Positions 8,479 to 16,748 of a DNA stretch of 64,000 bases are shown one piece after another. The stretch is taken from NCBI GenBank assembly GCA_031459935.1, contig JAVKHN010000004.1:1-64000 (forward strand). The letters run 5' to 3'. Both the position numbers and the translations under genes were made by a program. The notes beneath the pieces were generated by a model, which made no database searches, had not been told where the DNA came from, and saw only the letters and a program-made list of their open reading frames with translations. Position 1 is the first letter of the stretch; every line of letters begins with the position of its first letter. This stretch comes from Sysuimicrobium calidum. GTDB lineage: Bacteria > Sysuimicrobiota > Sysuimicrobiia > Sysuimicrobiales > Sysuimicrobiaceae.

Positions 8479-8828
8479 GCGGACGCCTGAGGCGGGATCC
8501 AGGCCCGGATCCTGGCCACGAGCTGCGCGACGGTGAACGGACGGGAAAGCAGCTCCAGCCCCAACCGTCCCGCTCGCTCCCGCTCCACCGCACCTCCGAG
8601 GGCCAGCAGGGGGGCCTGCGCTTCCTCCCTCAGGCGCAGGATCGCTTCGTCCGGCTCCGGCAACGCCACGAGGTCCAGCACCACCAGCCTGGGGCGGAGG
8701 CCTTGGTGCAGGAGGAGGCGGCCGTGCCGGACGGCCGGGACCGCGGCCACCCTGTAGCCTTCTTCCCCGAGCTGTGCCATCAGCAGCGACCGCAGCCTCC
8801 GATCCGGCACGATGAGGAGGAGGTCCAC
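8472..8828 (-). CDS. degenerate response-regulator receiver domain, stand-alone
   Basis: The 118-residue protein follows the receiver fold: strand LLLIVPD, helix, strand VAAVPA, then VVLDLV with an aspartate at the phosphoacceptor place. Two key features are lost. The acidic pair after strand 1 reads VPD instead of DD, and the conserved KP near the C-terminus reads RP in LLSRPF. Phosphorylation is therefore doubtful, and it may act as a protein-interaction domain. No output domain is attached. GTG start; the upstream GGAAG is weak. It lies between a glycosyltransferase and the divergent deacetylase gene, and its partner is unknown. Confidence 0.6.
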   Translation of the reverse strand: MDLLLIVPDRRLRSLLMAQLGEEGYRVAAVPAVRHGRLLLHQGLRPRLVVLDLVALPEPDEAILRLREEAQAPLLALGGAVERERAGRLGLELLSRPFTVAQLVARIRAWIPPQASAQ

Positions 8829-8910
8829 ACTTCCAGGATACGGGGGGTCGTGGACAGAGCGTGCAGGCTCCGGGAGGATAGAACGGGAAGCGTGCTCCGG
8901 GAGGGAGTTC

Positions 8911-10080
8911 GTGGATACCCCTGTGCATGACCTGCCGAAATTTCCCCTGGTCTACAGCGAGGCCTGCCTGCGCTACGACTTCGGCGGTGGACACCCCCTC
9001 AACAGCCGGCGCCTCCAGCTCACCGTGGATCTTCTCCGGGCCCTGGGGCTTCTGGAAGGAGGGGAGGTGGGCGTTGTTGCACCCCGGCAGGCCACGGAGG
9101 AGGAGATCCAAACCGTGCACGACCCGGACTACGTGGCCGCGGTTCGGGCCCTGAGCGCGGATCCCGGGCAACCGGTACTGGGCCGCATGTTCGGGTTCGG
9201 ACCCGGAGACAATCCGCCCTTTGCCGGCATGCACGAAGCCGCGGCCACCATCGTGGGGGGAGCCCTGGTGGCGGCGGAAGGGATTTTTGCGGGGCGCTTC
9301 GAGCACGCGTTTCATCCCTCGGGGGGACTGCACCATGCCATGCGGGCCGGGGCGAGCGGGTTCTGCATCTACAACGACGTGGCCATTGCGTGCGAGTTCT
9401 TCCGCCGTCGGCTCTGGCGGGTGCTGTACGTGGATGGCGATGCCCACCACGGGGACGGGGTCCAGGCCATCTTCTACGACTCCCCGGAGGTCCTCACCGT
9501 CTCCCTGCACGAGAGCGGGGAGTACCTCTTCCCCGGCACGGGGTTCGTGCGCGAGACAGGGCGGGGAGCAGGGGTGGGGTACGCGGTGAACGTGCCGCTC
9601 CTGCCGGGCACGGACGACCTCTCCTGGATCGAGTGCTTCGAGCTGGTGGTGCCGGAGGTGGCCCGGGCATTCCGGCCCGATGTGATCGTCAGCCAGCACG
9701 GGTGCGACACGCACCGGCTGGATCCCCTCACGGACCTCTGCTGCACCACGCACACCGCGGAGCACTTTGCCCGCCGGATGCACGAGCTCGCCCACGAGCT
9801 CTGCGGGGGCCGGTGGCTCGCCACGGGCGGGGGCGGCTACGACATCTGGCGGGTGGTTCCCCGGGCATGGACCTTGGTGTACGCGGCCCTCTCCCACCGG
9901 CTCGTCCCGGAGGAGATCCCCCCTTCCTGGATCACCCGTTGGCAGCCGGAATCCCCCGTGGAGCTCCCCAGGCGCATGCGGGACGAGCCCTTCCAGGACG
10001 CGCCGGCTAGCCTCCGACGGAAAAACCGGGAGGCGGCCCAGCGGGCCCGGGATCAGGCCCTGGCGGCGTTGGAGGGGTGA
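8911..10080 (+). CDS. acuC: histone deacetylase superfamily protein, AcuC-like
   Basis: The 389-residue protein is a zinc-dependent class I/AcuC-type deacylase. Visible motifs are HPSGGLHHA with the tandem histidines, GFCIYND, the metal-binding DGDAHHGDG, QHGCDTHRLDPL with the third metal aspartate, and a GGGGY loop near the end. In Bacillus, AcuC removes acetyl groups from the catalytic lysine of acetyl-CoA synthetase. Start GTG 8911 follows GGAGGGAG. The next two genes (USP-like and GNAT) follow with 4-base or no spacing, so deacetylase and acetyltransferase are co-expressed. Polyamine deacetylase activity is the main alternative. Confidence 0.85.
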   Translation: MDTPVHDLPKFPLVYSEACLRYDFGGGHPLNSRRLQLTVDLLRALGLLEGGEVGVVAPRQATEEEIQTVHDPDYVAAVRALSADPGQPVLGRMFGFGPGDNPPFAGMHEAAATIVGGALVAAEGIFAGRFEHAFHPSGGLHHAMRAGASGFCIYNDVAIACEFFRRRLWRVLYVDGDAHHGDGVQAIFYDSPEVLTVSLHESGEYLFPGTGFVRETGRGAGVGYAVNVPLLPGTDDLSWIECFELVVPEVARAFRPDVIVSQHGCDTHRLDPLTDLCCTTHTAEHFARRMHELAHELCGGRWLATGGGGYDIWRVVPRAWTLVYAALSHRLVPEEIPPSWITRWQPESPVELPRRMRDEPFQDAPASLRRKNREAAQRARDQALAALEG

Positions 10081-10430
10081 AGGTGCGGGTTGTTCTCTGG
10101 CTGGAGGACACGGAGGCGAGCTGGCAGGCCTTTCAGTACGCCCGGGACCTCGCGGCCCTGCGCGGGGTGGGGCTTGTGGTGGTGTGCCCGGAAGGCCTCG
10201 CGGACCGCGTGCGGTCCGAGGTGACCTCTGCAGGGGTGGAGGTGCGAGCCTCCCCGGAGGCGGAGGTGGTGGTGAACCTGCTGCGGGCTGCAGAGGAGGA
10301 GGGCGGGGAGATCGTGGTGGCGGCCCGACGCACGCCCACAGGCAAGGTGGTGCTGGGAGACCGGGTGACCACGGTCCTGCTCAATGCGCCCGGGCCCGTG
10401 GTGGTCTTCAAACCCCCCTGGAAGGGGTGA
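10077..10430 (+). CDS. small universal-stress-protein-like protein
   Basis: The 117-residue protein reads like a shortened UspA fold: VRVVLWLEDTEASWQAF (strand plus first helix), VGLVVVCPEG, and a late ARRTPTGKVVLGDRVTTVLLNAPGPVVV. That last part matches the G-x(9)-G-S/T ATP-loop and the final PVVV strand of USPs. Full-length USPs have about 140 residues, so the mid-helix region is compressed. The GTG start overlaps the stop of the AcuC-like gene, so it is coupled to it. It could be a nucleotide-binding accessory of the acetylation pair, but no function can be read directly. Confidence 0.6.
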   Translation: MKVRVVLWLEDTEASWQAFQYARDLAALRGVGLVVVCPEGLADRVRSEVTSAGVEVRASPEAEVVVNLLRAAEEEGGEIVVAARRTPTGKVVLGDRVTTVLLNAPGPVVVFKPPWKG

Positions 10431-10432
10431 GG

Positions 10433-10954
10433 GTGAGCCTCCGGGAAGGTACCGCCCTGGGACGGTTCGCGGACCAGCTGGGCCGCGAGATCACCCTGCA
10501 CGTCTGCGACCTTGGCTGGGAGGAGGCCCTCTACGAGATGTATCGGACGTACGATCCGTCCCAGCAGGCCCAGGGCATCCCCCCCTTGCACCCCCTGCGG
10601 CTGCGGGAGTGGTTGCGGTCTGTGCTCCGGGAGGGCATTAACCTCGTCGGGGCCTGCGGGAGCCGGGTGGTGGGGCACGCGGTGCTGATGCCGGACCGCC
10701 CCGGCTCCTATGAACTCGCCATCTTCGTGCACCAGGACTTCCAGGGCACAGGGGTGGGGGGCCGGTTGCTGCAGGCGCTGATCGGGCATGCGCGGGAACG
10801 CGGAAGTGAACAGATCTGGCTCAGCGTGGAAGCGTGGAACCGCCGGGCCATCCGGCTCTACCGCAGGGCCGGGTTCAGGAAGGTGGAGGGGGATCAGTGG
10901 GAACAGATCTGGGAGCTGCGGCTCGCGGCCGCCTCACACCAGGGGCGGCCGTAA
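10433..10954 (+). CDS. GNAT-family N-acetyltransferase
   Basis: The 173-residue protein carries the GNAT core in its second half: ELAIFVHQDFQGTGVGGRLL gives strand 4 and the acetyl-CoA pyrophosphate loop (Q-x-x-G-x-G/A). SVEAWNRRAIRLYRRAGF is the C-terminal arm typical of RimI- and AcuA-like enzymes. The first half holds a variable acceptor-binding region. Placed in one operon with an AcuC-like deacetylase, it probably acetylates a lysine that the deacetylase clears. GTG 10433 follows GGAAGGGG. Its 3' end overlaps the helicase gene on the other strand by 21 bases. Confidence 0.82.
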   Translation: MSLREGTALGRFADQLGREITLHVCDLGWEEALYEMYRTYDPSQQAQGIPPLHPLRLREWLRSVLREGINLVGACGSRVVGHAVLMPDRPGSYELAIFVHQDFQGTGVGGRLLQALIGHARERGSEQIWLSVEAWNRRAIRLYRRAGFRKVEGDQWEQIWELRLAAASHQGRP

Positions 10955-12997
10955 CAGGAGGTCCCGGGTCCTGGCCGCGGCCTCCCGGATCTCGGGGTGC
11001 GGGAGATCTGTGAGCTGATTGGCGATCTCCGCCGCCTGGAGGAGGACGCGCTGCAGGTCCCCTTCCTGGGCGTCCAGCTGGGCTGCCAGCGCTCCGAACG
11101 CCACACCCCGTACCCACAGGACCGAGGCGGTGGCCCGCCGGTCCGCAGGCGGTGGCAGCAGGCGTCGCCGGATCCGGTCCCACTCCGGCCGGAAGTCCTC
11201 CACGAAGGGATCCGGCTGCAGCCCTGCCTCCGCCTCCCGCGCGGCGATCTCCCGGACCAGGGCCCGCAGGGCTCCCAGGTCCGCCTCCTCACCCCTCCGG
11301 GGCGCCTGCTCGCTGCTGAGGGCCGCCGCGTAAGCCGAGAGCCGCTCCTCCTCCCTGGGCAACAGATCCCGCCGCACCAGCTCCGCGAGCACGAGGCTCC
11401 GGGGGTGGCGGAGGAGGGCCGCCCACGCGCCGTCAGGGGTGAGCCGCAGGTCCCCGTCCAGGTAGCCGAAGGACTGCAGCACCCGGGCGCGCCGCAGGAA
11501 CTCCTCCCGGAGTCCGCCTTCCATCTCCCGGAGGATGCGCCCCAGCTCCTTGCGCCGGCGGGAGCGCCGGCGCAGCTGCTGCAGGGACCGGGCGGGACCG
11601 CTGGGCAGCTCAGCGAGCAGGCGACGCAGCCGGGCGATCTCCTTCCGGCGCTGAAAGGCTGCAAGCGAGCGGTCCAGCTCCGCGAGCGCCTCCTCCAGGG
11701 TGCGCCACCGGAGGAGGTTGAGGATGAAGGCGTAGCTGGGGGTGAAGGCGGACCGGATGGGCTCCGGTTCCGCGGAAAGAAGGGCCTCTCCCTCCGCCAG
11801 CTCCCCTGGCCGCGTGGCGGGGAGTACCACGAACCCCAGGGTATCCCGGCCCCGGCGGCCTGCCCGGCCCGCCATCTGGTGGAACTCCGTGGCGGAGAGC
11901 CCCATGGGGCCTTCGGGACTGCTGCGCACCAGGGTGGTGAGAAGGACGGTGCGGGCGGGCACGTCCAGACCTGCCGCCAGCGTAGTGGTGGCGCACACCG
12001 CGCGCACAAGGCCCCGCTCCAGGAAATCCTCCACCACCATACGCCAGGCGGTAAGGTGGCCCGCGTGGTGGGCGGCCACCCCTGCCCGCAGGAGACTCCG
12101 GCGCTGCGGATGATCCCGCAGGTACGGGAACTCCGCCTCCCACGTCCCCCACGCCAGATTCCGTTCCTCCTCTCCCGGAGCCCGGGCCGTCGAAAGCTCC
12201 CGTACCGCCTCGTCGCACTGCCTGCGGGTGGGGAAGAAGAGGATGGCGGGCAGCAGCTGCGCCTGCTCCAGGGATCGCACCACCCGCCGGACCCAGCCCG
12301 GGGACCGATCCGGCCGGGCTAGGCGGTGGGCCAGCTCCAGGGGCAGCAGCCGGCCCAGACCGTCCGCGGCGATGGCCACGAGGGGCACGGGCCGATGCTG
12401 CTCCTCCACGATGGTGGGCCTGCGGCCCCGGACCTCCTGCATCCAGTCCGCGAGTTCCTGAAGGTTGGGGAGGGTAGCGGAGAGAAGAAGCAGGGTGACA
12501 GTAGGCGGCGCGTACAGAATGATCTCCTCCCACGCGGTGCCCCGTTCCGGATCGCTCAGGTAGTGGGCCTCGTCCAGCACCACGAGGTCCGGCGCGATGC
12601 TTCCCTCGTAGAGGGCATTCCGGAGGATCTCCGTGGTGGCCACGATCACGGGGGCCTGCGGATTTATGCGACGTTCGCCCGTGAGCAGGCCCACCCGGTC
12701 TGCGCCGTACAGACTGCGGAACCGCCGGTACTTCTGGTTGGAGAGGGCCTTCAGCGGCGTGGTGTACCAGGCGGTGCGGCACCCCTCAAGCCCCTCCCGG
12801 ATGGCTTCCTCCGCGATCCAGGTCTTGCCGCTGCCGGTGGGCGCCTCCACCAGCACATCTCCGGTTTTCAGGGCCTGCAGGGCCCGAAGCTGGAACTCCG
12901 AGGGGGCGAAGGGCTGTGGCGGGGGGCTCCCCACCTTCCGGAGGACGGGCTGGAGCGCCGGGTGGACACCGGATTTCCGCGTTCGCATCCCTTCCAT
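10934..12997 (-). CDS. Ski2-like DEAD/DEAH-box helicase
   Basis: The 687-residue protein has both RecA lobes of the Ski2/Mtr4 group of superfamily 2 helicases. Seen in order: a Q-like FQLRALQAL, Walker A APTGSGKT near 47, TPLKALSNQKYRRF (motif Ia), DEAH (motif II), SATLPN (motif III), and in lobe 2 FFPTRRQCDE (IV), a late TTTLAAGLDVPA (V) and QMAGRAGRRG (VI). The C-terminal 250 residues look helical, like the Ski2 ratchet domain. Such proteins unwind RNA or DNA; bacterial copies are little studied. I start at ATG 12997 (alternative ATG 12988). Only 25 bases separate it from the divergent GTPase gene. Confidence 0.85.
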   Translation of the reverse strand: MEGMRTRKSGVHPALQPVLRKVGSPPPQPFAPSEFQLRALQALKTGDVLVEAPTGSGKTWIAEEAIREGLEGCRTAWYTTPLKALSNQKYRRFRSLYGADRVGLLTGERRINPQAPVIVATTEILRNALYEGSIAPDLVVLDEAHYLSDPERGTAWEEIILYAPPTVTLLLLSATLPNLQELADWMQEVRGRRPTIVEEQHRPVPLVAIAADGLGRLLPLELAHRLARPDRSPGWVRRVVRSLEQAQLLPAILFFPTRRQCDEAVRELSTARAPGEEERNLAWGTWEAEFPYLRDHPQRRSLLRAGVAAHHAGHLTAWRMVVEDFLERGLVRAVCATTTLAAGLDVPARTVLLTTLVRSSPEGPMGLSATEFHQMAGRAGRRGRDTLGFVVLPATRPGELAEGEALLSAEPEPIRSAFTPSYAFILNLLRWRTLEEALAELDRSLAAFQRRKEIARLRRLLAELPSGPARSLQQLRRRSRRRKELGRILREMEGGLREEFLRRARVLQSFGYLDGDLRLTPDGAWAALLRHPRSLVLAELVRRDLLPREEERLSAYAAALSSEQAPRRGEEADLGALRALVREIAAREAEAGLQPDPFVEDFRPEWDRIRRRLLPPPADRRATASVLWVRGVAFGALAAQLDAQEGDLQRVLLQAAEIANQLTDLPHPEIREAAARTRDLLLRPPLV

Positions 12998-13022
12998 GAT
13001 ACGCGTGTACTCTAATAGCGGG

Positions 13023-14021
13023 ATGCCGGCGAACCTGACTCCGGAGTACCTGGCCGCGGAGCAGCGGTTCCGGGAGGCCACAAGCCTCCAGGAGAAGCTG
13101 GAGGCCCTGGAGGAGATGCTGCGCACCGTCCCCAAGCACAAGGGGACGGAGAAGCTCCAGGCGGACATCAAGCGCCGCATCGCCCGGCTGCGGCAGGAGA
13201 TGCAGACCCGCCGGGGGACTTCCCGCGCCCAGCCCTTCTACCACGTGGAGCGAGAGGGAGCGGGGCAGGTGGTCGTCATCGGACCTCCGAACGCGGGCAA
13301 GTCGAGCCTGGTGGCGGCCCTCACCAACGCCCAGCCCGAGATCGCCCCCTATCCCCTCTCCACCCGGGCCCCGCTCCCCGGCATGATGCGGTTCGAGGAC
13401 GTCCAGATCCAACTGGTGGACACCCCGCCCGTCTGCCCGGAGATGGACGAGGGGTGGCTGTATGCCCTCATCCGGTCTGCGGACGCGGCTCTCTTCGTGC
13501 TGGACTGTAGCGACGACGGCATCCTGTACCTGGAGGACGCGCTGAGGTTGCTCCCTGCGGGCCGGGTGTTCCTGGAGCCGGAAGACGCGCGCATGGAGGA
13601 CGATCCCTCCCTCCCCCGGGGAGCCCGCAAGCGCACCCTGGTGGTGGCCAATAAGTGGGACCTCCCGGGGGCGGAGGAGAACCTCCGGGTGCTGCTGGAG
13701 CTGGTGGGCGATCGTCTTCCCGGTCTGCCCGTCCCCGTCTCCGCGGCCACAGGGTACGGATTGGAGCAGCTGCCGGGCCGGATCTTCCGGATGCTGGACG
13801 TGATCCGGGTCTACAGCAAACCCCCGGGCCGAAAACCGGACCTGTCCGTTCCCTTCGTCCTTCCCCGGGGTGCCACGGTACTGGATGCCGCAGAGGCCAT
13901 CCACAAGGAGCTCGCGGAGCAGCTGAAGTACGCCCGGCTGTGGGGTCGGACGCACCAGGGGCGGATGGTGAGCCGGGATCACCTCCTGGAGGACGGGGAC
14001 ATCCTTGAACTGCACGGCTAG
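13023..14021 (+). CDS. DRG/Obg-type GTPase with C-terminal TGS domain
   Basis: The 332-residue protein opens with MPANLTPEY and a helical region ending in VPKHKGTEKL, the N-terminal signature of archaeal and eukaryotic DRG GTPases. G1 is GPPNAGKSS (about 87-95), G3 is DTPP and G4 is NKWD. The C-terminal 70 residues (FVLPRGATVLDAAEAIHKEL to DGDILELHG) form a TGS domain that can bind RNA or ribosomal partners. It probably acts in ribosome function or stress response. ATG 13023 gives the canonical start although the ribosome-binding site is weak. Bacterial members of this branch are uncommon, so old transfer from archaea is possible. Confidence 0.85.
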   Translation: MPANLTPEYLAAEQRFREATSLQEKLEALEEMLRTVPKHKGTEKLQADIKRRIARLRQEMQTRRGTSRAQPFYHVEREGAGQVVVIGPPNAGKSSLVAALTNAQPEIAPYPLSTRAPLPGMMRFEDVQIQLVDTPPVCPEMDEGWLYALIRSADAALFVLDCSDDGILYLEDALRLLPAGRVFLEPEDARMEDDPSLPRGARKRTLVVANKWDLPGAEENLRVLLELVGDRLPGLPVPVSAATGYGLEQLPGRIFRMLDVIRVYSKPPGRKPDLSVPFVLPRGATVLDAAEAIHKELAEQLKYARLWGRTHQGRMVSRDHLLEDGDILELHG

Positions 14022-14064
14022 TTCACAAAGCACGGCACGAAAATTGCTAAACCTCTGAGGTTGC

Positions 14065-16704
14065 GTGGGCATGCTCTGGAGGAAGCCCGGCCCGCAGCGG
14101 TCCAAAGAGGAGCTCCGCGATCCGCCGGACCTCCTGTGGGATCTCGTGCCTGTTCCCCTTCTGCACGTGGGGAGGGATGGGCGGATCCTGCGGGCGAACG
14201 AGGCGGCCGGCCGCTTGGTGGGCCTCCGAGCTTCCTCGCTGGTGGGGTTCGCGCTCCGGGATCTCCTGGAGCGGTCCAGCGATCCGGTTGGGTTCCTCCG
14301 GAGCCTCCACCTGTACCCGCGCGGGGAGCGCCTCCGGCTTCGGCGGACCAGCGGGGAGGTGGTGGAGGTGGAGGTGCGGGCGAGGAGGGCTCCGGACGGC
14401 TCCACGTACCTGGCACTCTCCGACCCTCGGGGGATTCCCGGGCAGCCCCCAGTGGAGTGGATCCGGGGTGCCATCGCGGATCTGCCTGTGGCGGTGGGAA
14501 TCTACGATCCCGCGGGCAACGCGGTGGTCACCAATCCCGCGTGGCAACGGCTGTTCGGGATTCCCCGGGAGCAGGCGCCCGAGCATCTGCTCCAGGACAG
14601 CACGGTCTTCGGTCCCGTGGACCGATCTCTGCTGGAGGCGGCGCTGCGGGGGCACGTGGTGCGCCTCCCCCCCCGGGAATGGGCCCCGCCCGACGGAAGC
14701 GCCCCCCGCGTGGTGGAGGTGGTCCTGGCCCCGCTCCGGGATCCTCGGGGAGCCCCGCACCACATCGCCGCCTTCGTCTACGATGTCACCGGCCGCTGGC
14801 GGATAGAGGAGAGCTTACGGGAGTCCGAGGCCCGGTACCGGGTCCTCATCGAGGGGTCTCCGGACGCCATGTTCCTGCTGGAGGACGGGCTCTTCCGGTT
14901 CGTGAACCGACCCTTTGTTCACCTATTCGGCGTCCCCTCCGTGGAGGCGGTGCACCGGATGGGCCTGCTGGCCCTGTGCGTGGAGGAGGATCGACCCTGC
15001 TTGGCCGAGTACCTCGCGAATCGCCTGGCGCAGGGAGGGCACGAGGAGGCGGTGGTGTTCCGGGGCAGGCGGTCGAACGGGGACGTGATCACGTGCGAGC
15101 TACGGGCGAACCGGGTGTTGCTGGAGGGAAAGCCCGTCCTCATGGGAATCCTCCGGGACATCACCCATGAACGCCGCATGGAGCAGGCCCTCCGGTTCCA
15201 GGCGGAACTGTTGGAGTGCGTGCACGACGCCATCATCGCCACGGACTGGGAGGGGCGCGTCCTGTACTGCAACCGGGCCTGTGAGGCGCTCTACGGGTGG
15301 CGGGCAAAGCAGGTGGTGGGCCGCCGGCTCCAGGACCTGCTGAGACCGGAGGGCCGCCCCTTCGATCTGGACCGAATCCGGGCCATCCTCCAGCGGGCGG
15401 GGCGGTGGCGGGGGGAGCTGCAGCACCGCCGGGAGGACGGACAGCTACTCTGGCTTTCGGCTACCCTCTCCGTGAATCGAAACGAGGCGGGGGAGGCGGT
15501 GGGGATCGTGGGTGTGTACCGGGACGTGACGGAGCAGAAGCGCCTGGAGGAGCAGCTGATCCAGGCCCAGAAGATGGAGAGCCTGGGAACCCTGGCGGGC
15601 GGGATCGCCCACGATTTCAACAACATCCTGGGGTCCATCGTGGGCTATCTCGGCCTCATCAAGGAGGACCTTCCTCCGGAATCCACCCTTCGCCAGTACT
15701 TCGAGTTGGTAGAGCGCAGCGCCCTGCGGGCCAGCGAGCTCACCCGGCAGCTGTTGGGGTTCGCCCGCAGGGGGAAGTTCACGGTTCAGCGGGTGCAGCT
15801 CAAGACGCTCTGCGAAGAGGTGCTGAGCCTGTTCCGGAGTACCCTCCACGAGCGGATCCAGATCCAGACCCGCTTCCCGGAGGATCTGCCTGAGGTGGAG
15901 GGAGATCCCGGGCAGCTGCAGCAGGTGATCCTAAACCTGTGCATGAACGCCAAGGACGCCATGCCGCAAGGCGGGATCCTGGCGCTGGAGCTTGGGGAGG
16001 CCCTCGCGGACGATCCCGCCTCCCAGGAACCTCCGAACCTCCGGCGCTACGTGGTGCTGACCGTCCGGGACACCGGGGTGGGTATGGACGACTACGTGAA
16101 GAGCCGGGTCTTCGAGCCCTTCTTCACCACCAAGGAGCCCGGGAAGGGCACGGGGCTCGGCATGGCCATGGTGTACGGGATCGTGCGCAACCACGGCGGG
16201 TTCGTGGACCTCCACAGCGAGGTGGGCAAGGGAACCACCGTCCAGGTGTACCTGCCCGTACCGGTGGAATTGCAACCTCAGCCCAAGGAGGAGGGAGCAA
16301 CGGGCGTGGCGGAAGGATCCGGAGAACTCATCCTCGTGGTGGACGACGAAGAGCCCCTGTGCAACCTGCTGCGGGAGATCCTCACCCGCCGGGGCTACCG
16401 GGTGCTGGTGGCCCGCAGCGGCGAGGAGGCCATCGAGCTCTACCAGCAGTGGCAGGACGAGGTGGACCTCGTGATCCTGGACATGATCATGCCCGGGATG
16501 AGCGGGCAGGAGACCTTCGAGGCCCTCCTGAGCCTCCACCCTCAGGCCCGCGTGCTCCTCAGCAGCGGCTACACCCAGGAAGGGGCCGCAGGAGAGCTCC
16601 TGCGAAAGGGGGCCAAGGGATTCCTGCAGAAGCCTTACCTCATTACGGAGCTCACCGCCAAGGTGCGGGAGGTCCTGGAGCAGAAGGACAGCACTTCGAT
16701 CTGA
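14065..16704 (+). CDS. hybrid sensor histidine kinase with four PAS domains and a receiver
   Basis: The 879-residue protein is soluble; no membrane segment is visible. It reads as PAS (about 22-120), PAS (130-255), PAS (258-380), PAS (382-500), HisKA with AHDFNN (phosphoacceptor His516, NtrB-like), an HATPase lid with N-box NLCMNAKDAM, DTGVGM and GKGTGLGM, then a C-terminal receiver. The receiver has a VVDDEE acidic pocket, Asp806 in LVILDMIMPG, and KP near the end. It should sense an internal ligand, redox state or energy cue and autophosphorylate. No partner regulator lies beside it. GTG 14065 and ATG 14071 are both possible starts behind TGAGGT. Confidence 0.9.
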   Translation: MGMLWRKPGPQRSKEELRDPPDLLWDLVPVPLLHVGRDGRILRANEAAGRLVGLRASSLVGFALRDLLERSSDPVGFLRSLHLYPRGERLRLRRTSGEVVEVEVRARRAPDGSTYLALSDPRGIPGQPPVEWIRGAIADLPVAVGIYDPAGNAVVTNPAWQRLFGIPREQAPEHLLQDSTVFGPVDRSLLEAALRGHVVRLPPREWAPPDGSAPRVVEVVLAPLRDPRGAPHHIAAFVYDVTGRWRIEESLRESEARYRVLIEGSPDAMFLLEDGLFRFVNRPFVHLFGVPSVEAVHRMGLLALCVEEDRPCLAEYLANRLAQGGHEEAVVFRGRRSNGDVITCELRANRVLLEGKPVLMGILRDITHERRMEQALRFQAELLECVHDAIIATDWEGRVLYCNRACEALYGWRAKQVVGRRLQDLLRPEGRPFDLDRIRAILQRAGRWRGELQHRREDGQLLWLSATLSVNRNEAGEAVGIVGVYRDVTEQKRLEEQLIQAQKMESLGTLAGGIAHDFNNILGSIVGYLGLIKEDLPPESTLRQYFELVERSALRASELTRQLLGFARRGKFTVQRVQLKTLCEEVLSLFRSTLHERIQIQTRFPEDLPEVEGDPGQLQQVILNLCMNAKDAMPQGGILALELGEALADDPASQEPPNLRRYVVLTVRDTGVGMDDYVKSRVFEPFFTTKEPGKGTGLGMAMVYGIVRNHGGFVDLHSEVGKGTTVQVYLPVPVELQPQPKEEGATGVAEGSGELILVVDDEEPLCNLLREILTRRGYRVLVARSGEEAIELYQQWQDEVDLVILDMIMPGMSGQETFEALLSLHPQARVLLSSGYTQEGAAGELLRKGAKGFLQKPYLITELTAKVREVLEQKDSTSI

Positions 16705-16748
16705 GCCTCCGGGGAAGTGATCCGGCGGGTCCGGCTGAAGCGGGGAGC

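Noticed and set aside
10934..10954. Overlap of the GNAT and helicase ends as an error
   Set aside because: Short convergent overlaps recur in this window (8472-8478, 26962-26965, 39596-39631) and fit a compact genome.
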